From: DASPFV01 sp035620975
Lineage (GTDB): Bacteria > Acidobacteriota > Vicinamibacteria > Vicinamibacterales > 2-12-FULL-66-21
Direction of reading: 5' to 3'
Assembly: GCA_035620975.1 (NCBI GenBank)
Contig: DASPFV010000141.1
Span: 1-33,615 of the forward strand
Length of the DNA stretch: 33,615 bases
The notes under the pieces are model-generated. The model was given only the letters and a program-made list of their open reading frames with translations. It ran no database searches and was not told where the DNA came from. Position 1 is the first letter of the stretch. Each line of letters starts with the position of its first letter. Shown piece by piece: positions 23,901 through 30,761 of this stretch. Made by a program: the position numbers and the translations under genes.

Positions 23901-24677
23901 CTTGAACACTTCAGCGGCCATGTTCAGCTGCTGATCGATCAGGGCCGCCCCCAGCGAGCCGAAGCCGATGACGACAGCGATCAGCTGAATCTGCCTCGAC
24001 TGCCGGAGCAGGCCGAAGGCGCGCGACAGGCTCACGCCGCGCTCCTCCTCGACGCCGGCCGCCGCCGAGGGCGCGGCCCTGCCTTCCCGGCTCAGGATGA
24101 TCGAGACGATGACGGCGCACGCGAGCAGCGTGAAAGCGCTCCAGAGCAGCAGCGTGTTCGCGCCGACGGTCTCGATGATGGCGGCCGTCAGGCCCGCGCC
24201 CGTCATGCCTCCGAGCGTCACGCCGCCGCCGATGAAGCCGAACAGGCGCTTGGCCTGGCGCGGATCGTAGATGCCGTTGGCGAGCGTCCAGAACTGGCTG
24301 ATGAGCAGGATCCCGAGGAGGAGTCCCCAGACGTAGAACGCGACCGACACCCACTCGCCGCCCGTCCGGAACAGCGCCCAGAAGCCCAGCATCGCCGCGG
24401 CCATGCCGGCCTGGGTGATCGGCAGCGCCCAGCGGCGGGGCAGCACCGAGACCAGCCGCGTGTACCCGAGCATCAGGAAGCCGATGAAGAGGCCGGATCC
24501 GAAGATCACCCAGGGCACGTTCACGGCGCCCAGGCTGGAAATCAGCATCGAGCGCGTGAGCGGCTGGATGATGTTGTAGGCCGTCATCGCGAGGTACGAG
24601 TAGGCGAACATGAACATCGCCGTGGTCGTTTCCTCGCGCCGCATCTCGACGAAGACCGACAGCAGGCGCTGGAACAT
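20985..24677 (-). CDS. NTT-like membrane transporter domain fused to HEAT repeats and two cNMP-binding-like domains
   Basis: A 1230-residue giant. Residues 1-415 are about twelve membrane helices of the ATP/ADP-translocase (NTT, Npt1/Npt2-like) MFS group, with the block WTLANGIYDPRQAKRLFG (130-147) and RYTVDKTTREVLFLPLP (337-353). Residues about 445-720 contain HEAT-type helical pairs (ALGALGAVRGDIAAQW, VRAAAVGAMVSI, IRATAAIALAG), followed by a shared block near 785-860 (LLLSLIYPW, RANASEYLDNLL). Residues about 950-1060 and 1105-1220 are two Crp-like cyclic-nucleotide-binding folds (LPLFASVSVDEL; VPLFARVSAEEM). Their phosphate-binding cassettes are degenerate: the second reads GALSTMAG where FGELAL-type is usual. 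It probably senses or moves a nucleotide at the membrane. It is divergent from its paralogue across 49 bp. Confidence 0.8.
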   Translation of the reverse strand: MFQRLLSVFVEMRREETTTAMFMFAYSYLAMTAYNIIQPLTRSMLISSLGAVNVPWVIFGSGLFIGFLMLGYTRLVSVLPRRWALPITQAGMAAAMLGFWALFRTGGEWVSVAFYVWGLLLGILLISQFWTLANGIYDPRQAKRLFGFIGGGVTLGGMTGAGLTAAIIETVGANTLLLWSAFTLLACAVIVSIILSREGRAAPSAAAGVEEERGVSLSRAFGLLRQSRQIQLIAVVIGFGSLGAALIDQQLNMAAEVFKGAGQEDAIGAFLAQVRFALSAAAFVIQVWITPRIHRYLGIGFALLILPTNLGLTAAMIIVNQVLWAPAVASVMDRSFRYTVDKTTREVLFLPLPTELRQEVKPFVDVTVDRISRGIGALGMLVLIQPWGLSLAWYQLSFVSLALAALWYFMAFRAKREYVASFRQSLERRVVQPDAVRLSGSELSTVETLVQELAHPEPARVVYAIDVLESLDKRNLVTPLLLYHESPRVRTRALGALGAVRGDIAAQWLPQIRRMLGDSEPGVRAAAVGAMVSISHDDAATVARPLLADADPRIRATAAIALAGSADARDVEAAQAALEEMSSDSSDAARAVRREVAAAVRQIASPRFRPLLIPLLYDPAPEVADEAMESVLAAGSGDFVFVPTLVTLLRHRRLKGRARAVLVGYGPAVIPALAHFMRDQDEDVWVRRHIPATLALIPSQEAVDVLVAGLDQKDGFLRYKVIASLERLRREHPEFRFEHDPIEAQVLVEGRSYFTYLSLSENLFGSRRLSADSLLARALTEKMGRTKNRVFLLLSLIYPWRDIVAARWTLEHGDSRSRANASEYLDNLLTGQLRKRILPILEDLPREERVRRGNVLLRTRPRDVEETLLQLINEDDQVVAAAAIDVVRQQQIWSLADDVEHVLAHRDVRDWYVFEAASWALAEHRMPAERRRELWLEPLPAAELAGRLRHLPLFASVSVDELFRIAGAARQVRHDPGTVLLQEGNVPETSHLLLDGRVTCARRDGEPPSVEAPAALGFVEALQGSPMRETVRTTGLAVSLALTTEELRTLLADNTDLVSGLFATLAERAGSADRSVHPTTAARELAALAEGGLGAVEKVLALQHVPLFARVSAEEMRRLAELAAAVPMSEGATLFAESAAPALWLVLSGEVALTSSTGAEPLTARGGEIIGALSTMAGRPLGRSARVVKSGLALRIDRDDLFDLLGERPELLRQMFSGMFRIRTEMVPVP

Positions 24678-24726
24678 GCGCCAAGCCTAAGCGATGCGCA
24701 AACTGAAGTAAACTGCGGGTTTATCC

Positions 24727-27552
24727 ATGCTCCCCCGGCTGCGACGGTTCCTCGACGTGAGGCCCGGCGAGGGCCTGCCGGTCCTGCTGACGTTCTTCTA
24801 CATCGCGACCGTGGTGGCCGCCTTCCTGCTGGCGAAGCCGCTGCGGAACGGCCTGTTCCTGGGCCAGCACGGACCGTACGCCCTGGTGTACGTGTATGCC
24901 GCCGCCCCTCTGGCGCTGTCGCTCTTCGTCCCCGCGTACACGCGCGTGGTGGCCCGGTTCGGGTCGCGGACGGTGACGATCGGCACCCTTCTGTTCTTCG
25001 CCACCAACGTCGTCCTGTTCTGGTACCTGTTCCGGTTCGCGCGGTTCGCGCTGCTGCCCGGGCTGTTCTACGTCTGGGTGAACTGCTTCGCCGTCATCGC
25101 GCCCGTTCAGGCCTGGAGCTTCGCGAACTCGCTCTTCGACACGCGCCAGGCCAAGCGGCTCTTCGGCCTCATCGGCGCCGGCGCGTCGGCGGGAGCCATC
25201 ACCGGCGGGTTGCTGGCGCGCTTCCTGACAAGGCCCGTCGGCGGTGCGGTCAACATGATGCTGGTCCTCGCCGCGCTGATCGCCGGCGCGGCGGTGATCG
25301 TGAGCATCGCCAACGTCCGGATCCCGCGGCGGGGGGCGGCCCGGGTGGGCCGTCCCGTCTCGAGTCCATTCCGGGAGACGCTCCGGCAGATTGCCGCCAC
25401 ACCCTACCTGCGGCTGATTGCCGTGCTCGTCTTCCTCGTGGCGGTGGCCACGCAGTGGCTGGCGTTCCAGCTCAGCGTGGTAGCCGACGAGCGCTTCGGC
25501 GGCGACGCCGACGCGCTGACGCGATTCTTCGGGACGTTCAACTTCACGCTCGGCTCGGTGAGCTTCCTCCTGCAGGTCCTCGTGACCGGCCCCGCCCTGC
25601 GCCGCTTCGGCCTCGGCTTCACGATTCTGGTGCTGCCGCTCTCGCTGGCGTTCGGATCGTCCCTGATTCTCCTCTTCCCGGTCTTCTGGGCCGTGCTCCT
25701 CACCAATGCCACGGACCAGGGCTTCCGGTTCTCCCTGGACAAGGCGACGTACGAGCTGCTGTACCTGCCCATCGCGCCCGCGCAGCGGGCCACGTTCAAG
25801 AGCGCCATCGACATCGTCGTGAACCGTTTCAGCGACGCGCTCGGTGGGCTGATGCTCGGGCTGGCGACGCGGGGATTCCTGATGTTCCCCGGCCTCGGCC
25901 TGGGCGTGCGGGGAACCGCCGCCGTGAACCTGGCGCTGATCGGCGCGTGGACGGTGGTGGCCTGGCGGCTGCGCCGCGAGTACGTGCGGACGATCCACGA
26001 CAGCATCCACCGGCACCGGATCGATACGGAACGCTCCTCGGCAAGCGTGATCGAGAAGTCTGCAGCCGAGGCGCTGCGCGCAAAACTCGAGGGCGAGGAC
26101 GCCGGCGAAGTGCGCTACGCGCTCAGTCTCCTCGAGGTGCAGCAGACGAAGAGCTGGCAGCCGGCCCTCCGTCACCTCCTCGCGCATCCCGATGCCGACA
26201 TCAGGCGCCGCGCGCTGCGCCTCCTGAGCGCCGATCGCGATCGCGCCATCGCCGACGAGGCCGTTCGCCTTCTCCGCGACCCCGACCTCGGCGTGCGGAC
26301 CGAAGCGCTCCTCTATCTCAGCCGCGAGATGGGCATCGATCCCCTCACGCGGATCCAGGAGCTGGGGGACTTCGAAGACGTCTCGATCAGGGCGGGCATG
26401 GCGGCGTTCCTCGCGTCCCCCGGGCCCTCGCAGAATCTGGAGGCGGCGCATGCGCTGATCGAGGCGATGATCGCCGCTGGCGGTGAGACCGGCATCCGCG
26501 ATCGCCTCGAGGCGGCGCGGGTGGTCGGCATCGTCCCCGAGGCGTTCGCAGGACTCCTGCCCACGGTCATCGCCGACGAGAACGACGAGGTCGCCCTCGC
26601 GGGGATCAGGGCGGCCCGGGCGCTCGGCAGCGACGAGCTGGTGACGCCGCTCGTCTCTGCCCTCGGTCGGCCCGCGCTCACGGACGAAGCCGCCGGGGCG
26701 CTGGCGAGGCTCGGGAACGGGGTCGTGCCCGAACTCGCGCGCATGCTCGGCAGCCCCGCCGTCGACGCCGAGACCCGGCGCGAGCTGCCGGGCGTGCTGG
26801 TTCGCATCGGTTCACCGGCGGCCGAGCAGGTGCTGGTCGACAGCCTGCTGCACGCGGACGTGACGTTGCGCCACCGCGTGGTCGCTTCCTTGAACAAGCT
26901 CCGCGTGCTGCACCCGGAGGTCGCCCTCGAGACCAGCGCCGTCGAGCTGCTGCTCGCGGCGGAGATTGCAGGGCATTACCGCTCCTACCAGGTGCTCGGG
27001 CCGCTGCAGGACCAGCTCAAGGACGACGATCCGGTGGTGATGGCCATGCGCGCGTCGATGGAGCAGGAGCTGGAGCGGATCTTCCGGCTGATGGCGCTCC
27101 TCTACCCGCAGGAGGGGCTGCACGACGCCTACGTCGGGGTGAGGGCGGCCAACCCCATCGTACGGGCCAACGCGCTCGAGTTCCTCGAGAACGTGCTCAA
27201 GCCCGAGCTGCGCCACGTGCTGGTGCCCATCCTCGACTCGCAGGTGCCGATCGCGGAGCGCATCGCACTGGCGGATCGGCTCATCGGTGCGAGGGTCGAG
27301 ACACCCGAGGAAGCCGTCGGCACGCTCCTCGCCAGCGAGGATGCCTGGCTGCGCTCGTGCGCCGTCTACGCCGTCGGCACGCTGCAGCTGCATGCGCTCG
27401 AGGCCGAGATTCGCGCGTTCGAGTCGAGCGAGGACCCCGTGCTCCAGGCCAGCGTCCGCACGGCCCGGCGGCGCCTCGCCGGCGAGATGGTGCCCGCCGG
27501 TCCGCAGGAGCCTGCGCCCGCCGACATGGACATGGGCGTGGGCGTGGGCTAG
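24727..27552 (+). CDS. NTT-like membrane transporter domain fused to HEAT repeats
   Basis: The 941-residue paralogue of the divergent 1230-residue protein. The alignment is colinear by eye: the block WSFANSLFDTRQAKRLFG falls at the same residues (130-147), and FRFSLDKATYELLYLPI matches its RYTVDK block. Twelve or so membrane helices occupy residues 1-415. HEAT-like pairs fill about 440-800, and the shared block RIFRLMALLYPQ then RANALEFLENVL follows. It ends after a Pro/Met/Gly-rich tail (ADMDMGVGVG) and lacks the two cyclic-nucleotide-binding domains. No substrate is evident; nucleotides are suggested by the NTT resemblance. The ATG at 24727 has no Shine-Dalgarno; TAAACT lies 12 nt upstream. 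The stop codon lies inside the left end of a MITE-like element. Confidence 0.8.
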   Translation: MLPRLRRFLDVRPGEGLPVLLTFFYIATVVAAFLLAKPLRNGLFLGQHGPYALVYVYAAAPLALSLFVPAYTRVVARFGSRTVTIGTLLFFATNVVLFWYLFRFARFALLPGLFYVWVNCFAVIAPVQAWSFANSLFDTRQAKRLFGLIGAGASAGAITGGLLARFLTRPVGGAVNMMLVLAALIAGAAVIVSIANVRIPRRGAARVGRPVSSPFRETLRQIAATPYLRLIAVLVFLVAVATQWLAFQLSVVADERFGGDADALTRFFGTFNFTLGSVSFLLQVLVTGPALRRFGLGFTILVLPLSLAFGSSLILLFPVFWAVLLTNATDQGFRFSLDKATYELLYLPIAPAQRATFKSAIDIVVNRFSDALGGLMLGLATRGFLMFPGLGLGVRGTAAVNLALIGAWTVVAWRLRREYVRTIHDSIHRHRIDTERSSASVIEKSAAEALRAKLEGEDAGEVRYALSLLEVQQTKSWQPALRHLLAHPDADIRRRALRLLSADRDRAIADEAVRLLRDPDLGVRTEALLYLSREMGIDPLTRIQELGDFEDVSIRAGMAAFLASPGPSQNLEAAHALIEAMIAAGGETGIRDRLEAARVVGIVPEAFAGLLPTVIADENDEVALAGIRAARALGSDELVTPLVSALGRPALTDEAAGALARLGNGVVPELARMLGSPAVDAETRRELPGVLVRIGSPAAEQVLVDSLLHADVTLRHRVVASLNKLRVLHPEVALETSAVELLLAAEIAGHYRSYQVLGPLQDQLKDDDPVVMAMRASMEQELERIFRLMALLYPQEGLHDAYVGVRAANPIVRANALEFLENVLKPELRHVLVPILDSQVPIAERIALADRLIGARVETPEEAVGTLLASEDAWLRSCAVYAVGTLQLHALEAEIRAFESSEDPVLQASVRTARRRLAGEMVPAGPQEPAPADMDMGVGVG

Positions 27553-27709
27553 TGTCACGAACCGGTGATACGCGACGTGATTCGAGGGCAAGGCATGCCC
27601 GCCGGCTGCGTTGCTCCTCCCTCAAATATGCCCATGTTCCCGGTCGTCGCGCCTTGCCATCCGGGCGCCCGCTCCGCGACTTCGCCGTATTACTGATTCG
27701 GGACACCAG
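27549..27709. mobile_element. 161-bp MITE-like element with imperfect terminal inverted repeats
   Basis: The ends 27549-27570 and 27688-27709 are inverted repeats of 22 nt with 17 matches (left ctagtgtcacgaaccggt, right end complement ctggtgtcccgaatcagt). Similarity continues a few bases inward (atacg-cga). It contains no open reading frame, lies between convergent genes, and its left end supplies the TAG stop of the upstream gene. Internal arms gggcaagg ... ccttgcc are also complementary. No target-site duplication is obvious, so an old insertion or a structured RNA/terminator-like repeat are both possible. Confidence 0.5.
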
Positions 27710-27732
27710 CGGGATGCTGCGCGTCGGGGCGC

Positions 27733-28500
27733 TTACTCCGGGGACGGGGGAGTCGCCCGCTTGTGTTCGGTCGCGCGAATCATGCGCTCGAGTCGGAGGG
27801 CCAGCGCCGGCGCCACGCCATCGGGCCCGGACGCCAGATACGCCTCCAGGTCCGCGTACGTGAACCCCATCTCCTCCTCGTCGGTCTGTCCCAGCCACAG
27901 CCCCGCGCTCGGGGGCTTCTCGATGATGGAGGCGGGAATGCCGAGCTCCTTCGCGAGGGCGCGGACGTCGCTCTTGAGCAGGTGCCCGATTGGCAGCACG
28001 TCGACGCCCCCGTCGCCGTACTTCGTGAAGTAGCCGATCGTCAGCTCGCTGCGGTTGCCGGTGCCGGCGACGAGGCAGTTCAGCGTATTGGCGATGAAGT
28101 AGAGGCTCGTCATCCGGAGCCGCGGCTTGATGTTCGCGATCGGCACGCGCGACCTGAGATCGACCACGTCCCCGGTCGGGGGCTGCACGATCTCCGGCGG
28201 GAGCGCCGCAAGGGCCCCCCGCAGGTCCGCCACCAGGCGATCGTACGCAGGCCCGAGATCCAGCCGGACAGCCGGAACGCCGAACTCGGCCGCGACCAGC
28301 CTGGCGTCTGCCTCGTCGCGCGGATCACTGTGGCACGGCTGGATGACGCCGACCACCTGACCGGGTGCGGCCATCTGCGCGAGCCGAACGACGACCGCGG
28401 AATCGATCCCGCCGCTCAGGCCCACGACGAACCCCCGCGCCCCCGCGGCGGTCAGCCGTTGCCGCAGCCACTCAGCGATACGGTCTGCTCTCGAGTGCAT
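27733..28500 (-). CDS. nadE: NH3-dependent NAD+ synthetase
   Basis: The 255-residue enzyme adenylates nicotinate adenine dinucleotide and amidates it to NAD+. The PP-loop SGGIDSA (29-35) is intact. VIQPCHSDPRDEADA, TGNRSELTIGYFTKYGDGG (a hallmark of this family) and IGHLLKSDVRALAKELG follow in order, with the C-terminal DEEEMGFTYADLEAYL. No glutaminase domain is present, so ammonia is the expected nitrogen source. Length is close to other NH3-type NadE proteins. The ATG at 28500 has no obvious ribosome site. It lies between a MITE-like element and a tandem repeat, and is downstream of the HD-GYP gene on the same strand. Confidence 0.93.
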   Translation of the reverse strand: MHSRADRIAEWLRQRLTAAGARGFVVGLSGGIDSAVVVRLAQMAAPGQVVGVIQPCHSDPRDEADARLVAAEFGVPAVRLDLGPAYDRLVADLRGALAALPPEIVQPPTGDVVDLRSRVPIANIKPRLRMTSLYFIANTLNCLVAGTGNRSELTIGYFTKYGDGGVDVLPIGHLLKSDVRALAKELGIPASIIEKPPSAGLWLGQTDEEEMGFTYADLEAYLASGPDGVAPALALRLERMIRATEHKRATPPSPE

Positions 28501-28518
28501 CGGTCCAGCCTGCGTCCG

Positions 28519-28567
28519 TGTTCATCCGTGTTGTTCCGTGGCATGTTCATCCGTGTTGTTCCGTGGC
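28519..28567. repeat. Tandem TCCGTG-type repeat, two exact 24-bp copies
   Basis: The 24-base unit tgttcatccgtgttgttccg + tggc occurs exactly twice, at 28519-28542 and 28544-28567. The second copy runs into the 3' end of the HD-GYP gene and supplies its last codons and stop. The word ccgtg-ttc/ttg-tccgtgg also dominates the tandem repeat near 32.9 kb. Confidence 0.75.
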
Positions 28568-29587
28568 CGTGATCACTCGCAGGAATGCGTCCACGAGCGT
28601 CGGGTCGAACTGGCGGCCGCGCTGCCGCTCGATTTCGGCCAGCGCTTCGCCAATCGACCAGGCGGCTTTGTACGGGCGCTTCTGGGTCAGCGCGTCGAAC
28701 ACGTCGGCGATCGCCACGATGCGGCCCGCCAGCGGAATGGCCTCCCCCGACAGCCCCTCGTAACCGCTTCCGTCCCAGTGCTCGTGGTGGCTGAAGGCAA
28801 TCTCCTCGGCCAGGCGCAGCATCGCGAAGTTGCTGCCCGAGAGGATCTGCGCGCCGATGCGCGTGTGCTTCTTCACTTCCGCGAACTCGTCCTCGGTGAG
28901 CTTGCCCAGCTTGAGGAGCACGGCGTCGGAGATGCCGATCTTGCCGACATCGTGCAGCGGCGCCGCGCGCCGGATCAACGTGACCATCTCTTCCGGGAGC
29001 CCTGCTTCCTGGGCGAGCAGCGCGGCCATCTGGCCGACGCGCTCCGTGTGCTGCCCGGTGTTGTCGTCGCGGAACTCCGCCGCGCGCGCCAGCCGCTCGA
29101 GGATCTCGATCTGCGCCGACTCGAGTTCCAGCGTCCGCTCGCGCACTTTCGCCTCGAGCGACTGGTTCTGGCTCTGGATCTGCAGGTACAGGAACCGCGT
29201 CTCGAGCAGCGTCCGGATGCGCAGCAGCACCTCGTCGGTGTGGAACGGCTTGTGGACGAAGTCCTTCGCTCCGCGCGACAGCGCGTCGCGCCGCGCCTCG
29301 GGGGCGAGATCGCCCGTGAGCATCAGGATCGGGAGGTAGCTGGAATCGGCCCGCTGCAGGAGCTGGTCGATCACCGTCAGGCCGTTCATGTGGGGCATGT
29401 GCAGATCGAGGAGGACCAGATCCGGCCGCATCGCCGAATACAGGCCCGCCGCCTCCCGCGGGTCGGTCGTGGAGTCGATCCGGCTGAACCCCGCCCGCGT
29501 CAGAAGCCGCTTCAGCAGGTCCACGTTCTGGGACTCGTCGTCCACGATCAGGATGCGGGCGTCCTTGAAGGCCGTCGATGAGAGCAT
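28547..29587 (-). CDS. Response regulator with HD-GYP phosphodiesterase domain
   Basis: The 346-residue protein joins a receiver domain (1-125: ILIVDDESQ, phosphoacceptor D61 in LLDLHMPHMNG, T91 and K113 in HKPF) through a coiled linker (about 130-165) to an HD-GYP domain: EFRDDNTGQHTERVG (171-185), LHDVGKIGI (211-219), HHEHWDGSGYEG (267-278) and RIVAIADVFDALT. It is expected to hydrolyse cyclic di-GMP under control of a histidine kinase not seen in the window. The GYP signature reads GYE, a small departure. The ATG at 29587 gives a complete receiver domain; the frame is open further upstream. The final residues TEQHG and the stop come from the repeat at 28544-28567. Confidence 0.9.
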   Translation of the reverse strand: MLSSTAFKDARILIVDDESQNVDLLKRLLTRAGFSRIDSTTDPREAAGLYSAMRPDLVLLDLHMPHMNGLTVIDQLLQRADSSYLPILMLTGDLAPEARRDALSRGAKDFVHKPFHTDEVLLRIRTLLETRFLYLQIQSQNQSLEAKVRERTLELESAQIEILERLARAAEFRDDNTGQHTERVGQMAALLAQEAGLPEEMVTLIRRAAPLHDVGKIGISDAVLLKLGKLTEDEFAEVKKHTRIGAQILSGSNFAMLRLAEEIAFSHHEHWDGSGYEGLSGEAIPLAGRIVAIADVFDALTQKRPYKAAWSIGEALAEIERQRGRQFDPTLVDAFLRVITATEQHG

Positions 29588-29712
29588 CGAGTCAGTCGCT
29601 ACCGTGGGGTTCTGCCGCCCCCCCACCCCGGCCCCGCTCCGTGCCCTCGCAGGCGCGCTGTGCGTGCGTGGCCGTGTTTGCGATGCCGGCACGTGACCCT
29701 TTCGTACACATT

Positions 29713-30756
29713 TCAGATCGCGCGAGCGCGGCTGGTGTACGGCACGGCGGGTTCGGCGTTGAGGATCGCCTCGGCCGCGGGCGAATCGGGCCAGACCAGC
29801 GCCGGCGCCGCGGTGTAGTCGGCGTGCGCGAGCGCAGACTGGAACAGGCTGACCTGCGAAGCGTAGAAGAGCAGCTTCAGATAGTGCCGACCGAGGATGA
29901 ACAGCTGCCCCCAGAGCAGCGCTGCGGCGAGCCCGGCGCCGGAGCCCGTCGCGCCCCGGCCGGTCACGCCGTACACGAAGACGAGCGCCAGGAACAGCGC
30001 GCTGTTGAGCGCGTAGAGCGTCAGCGTGCCGGGCTCGCGGCGGACGAACCGCAGGGCGGCCAGAATCGCCCCGACCGCGCTGCGGCGGTCCTCGACGACC
30101 AGCCGGATTCGCGCGTAGTCGAACACGAGGCTGCAGCCGGCGAGCAGGATTCCGAAGAGCAGGTAACACGCGGCGCGGAGGGCGAACGCGGTGCGCTCCA
30201 CGGTCAGGTCGCGCGTCGCCCAGCGGTAGAAATCCTCGAACAGCCAGCCGTGAACCCATCCGAACAGCGCGGCGTACGCCAGCCACGCCACGATGCCGAT
30301 CCGGACGAAGCGCCAGAAGTGGAGACCGCACGCGGCGAAGAAGCCGGCCGCGCGTGTGGGCCGGTTCCGGGCGTAGCGATCGAGCACGCCTCCGCTCAGA
30401 AACGACCAGAGCACCATCCAGGCGGCCGTGGCGCCCGCGATCGCGGGCGCGAGCGGCGCGTTGTCGAGCAGGTTGCTCAGGTTCTCGAGCACGGCGCCGA
30501 AGCCGATGATCGTCGGCCCGAAGGTGGTGCCGAGGCCGGAGGCCTGCTCGCTGAACTCCTGCCACCAGTCGTAGTCCACGCCGGACGCGGCGCGTTCGGC
30601 TGCCAGGCTGGCCCCGAGGTGCATCTCGATCATGCCGGCCAGCGCGACCGCCAGCGGTATCGCGACGAGCAGGGTCAGGACGAACAGGCCGGCCAGCACC
30701 GCCGGTGCACCGTTGACGCGTCTGAGCCCGTCACGGAGCGCGCGTGCAGCGGCCAT
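29713..30756 (-). CDS. Multi-pass membrane protein of unknown function
   Basis: The 347-residue protein has about six membrane helices: near 17-42 (VLAGLFVLTLLVAIPLAVAL), 98-122, 142-165 (RIGIVAWLAYAALFGWVHG), 190-212 (ACYLLFGILLAGCSLVFDY), 243-262 (LYALNSALFLALVFVYG) and 270-292. A FDYARIRLVVEDRRS block follows the fourth helix; similar wording occurs in uncharacterised bacterial membrane proteins, but I do not recognise a named family. The start is the ATG at 30756, five nt after the stop of the M1 peptidase, so the two are almost certainly in one operon. A longer frame to 30825 would overlap that gene. No signal or catalytic motif is visible. Confidence 0.65.
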   Translation of the reverse strand: MAAARALRDGLRRVNGAPAVLAGLFVLTLLVAIPLAVALAGMIEMHLGASLAAERAASGVDYDWWQEFSEQASGLGTTFGPTIIGFGAVLENLSNLLDNAPLAPAIAGATAAWMVLWSFLSGGVLDRYARNRPTRAAGFFAACGLHFWRFVRIGIVAWLAYAALFGWVHGWLFEDFYRWATRDLTVERTAFALRAACYLLFGILLAGCSLVFDYARIRLVVEDRRSAVGAILAALRFVRREPGTLTLYALNSALFLALVFVYGVTGRGATGSGAGLAAALLWGQLFILGRHYLKLLFYASQVSLFQSALAHADYTAAPALVWPDSPAAEAILNAEPAVPYTSRARAI

Positions 30757-30761
30757 CGCGA

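Noticed and set aside
23070..26486. 1138-residue open frame antisense to one NTT/HEAT gene and running in a different frame through the other
   Set aside because: It overlaps both giants, has no recognisable domain, and is explained by third-position G/C bias.
27553..27732. Structured regulatory RNA or riboswitch ahead of nadE
   Set aside because: The region lies 3' of nadE (minus strand), not upstream; inverted ends fit a MITE-like element better.
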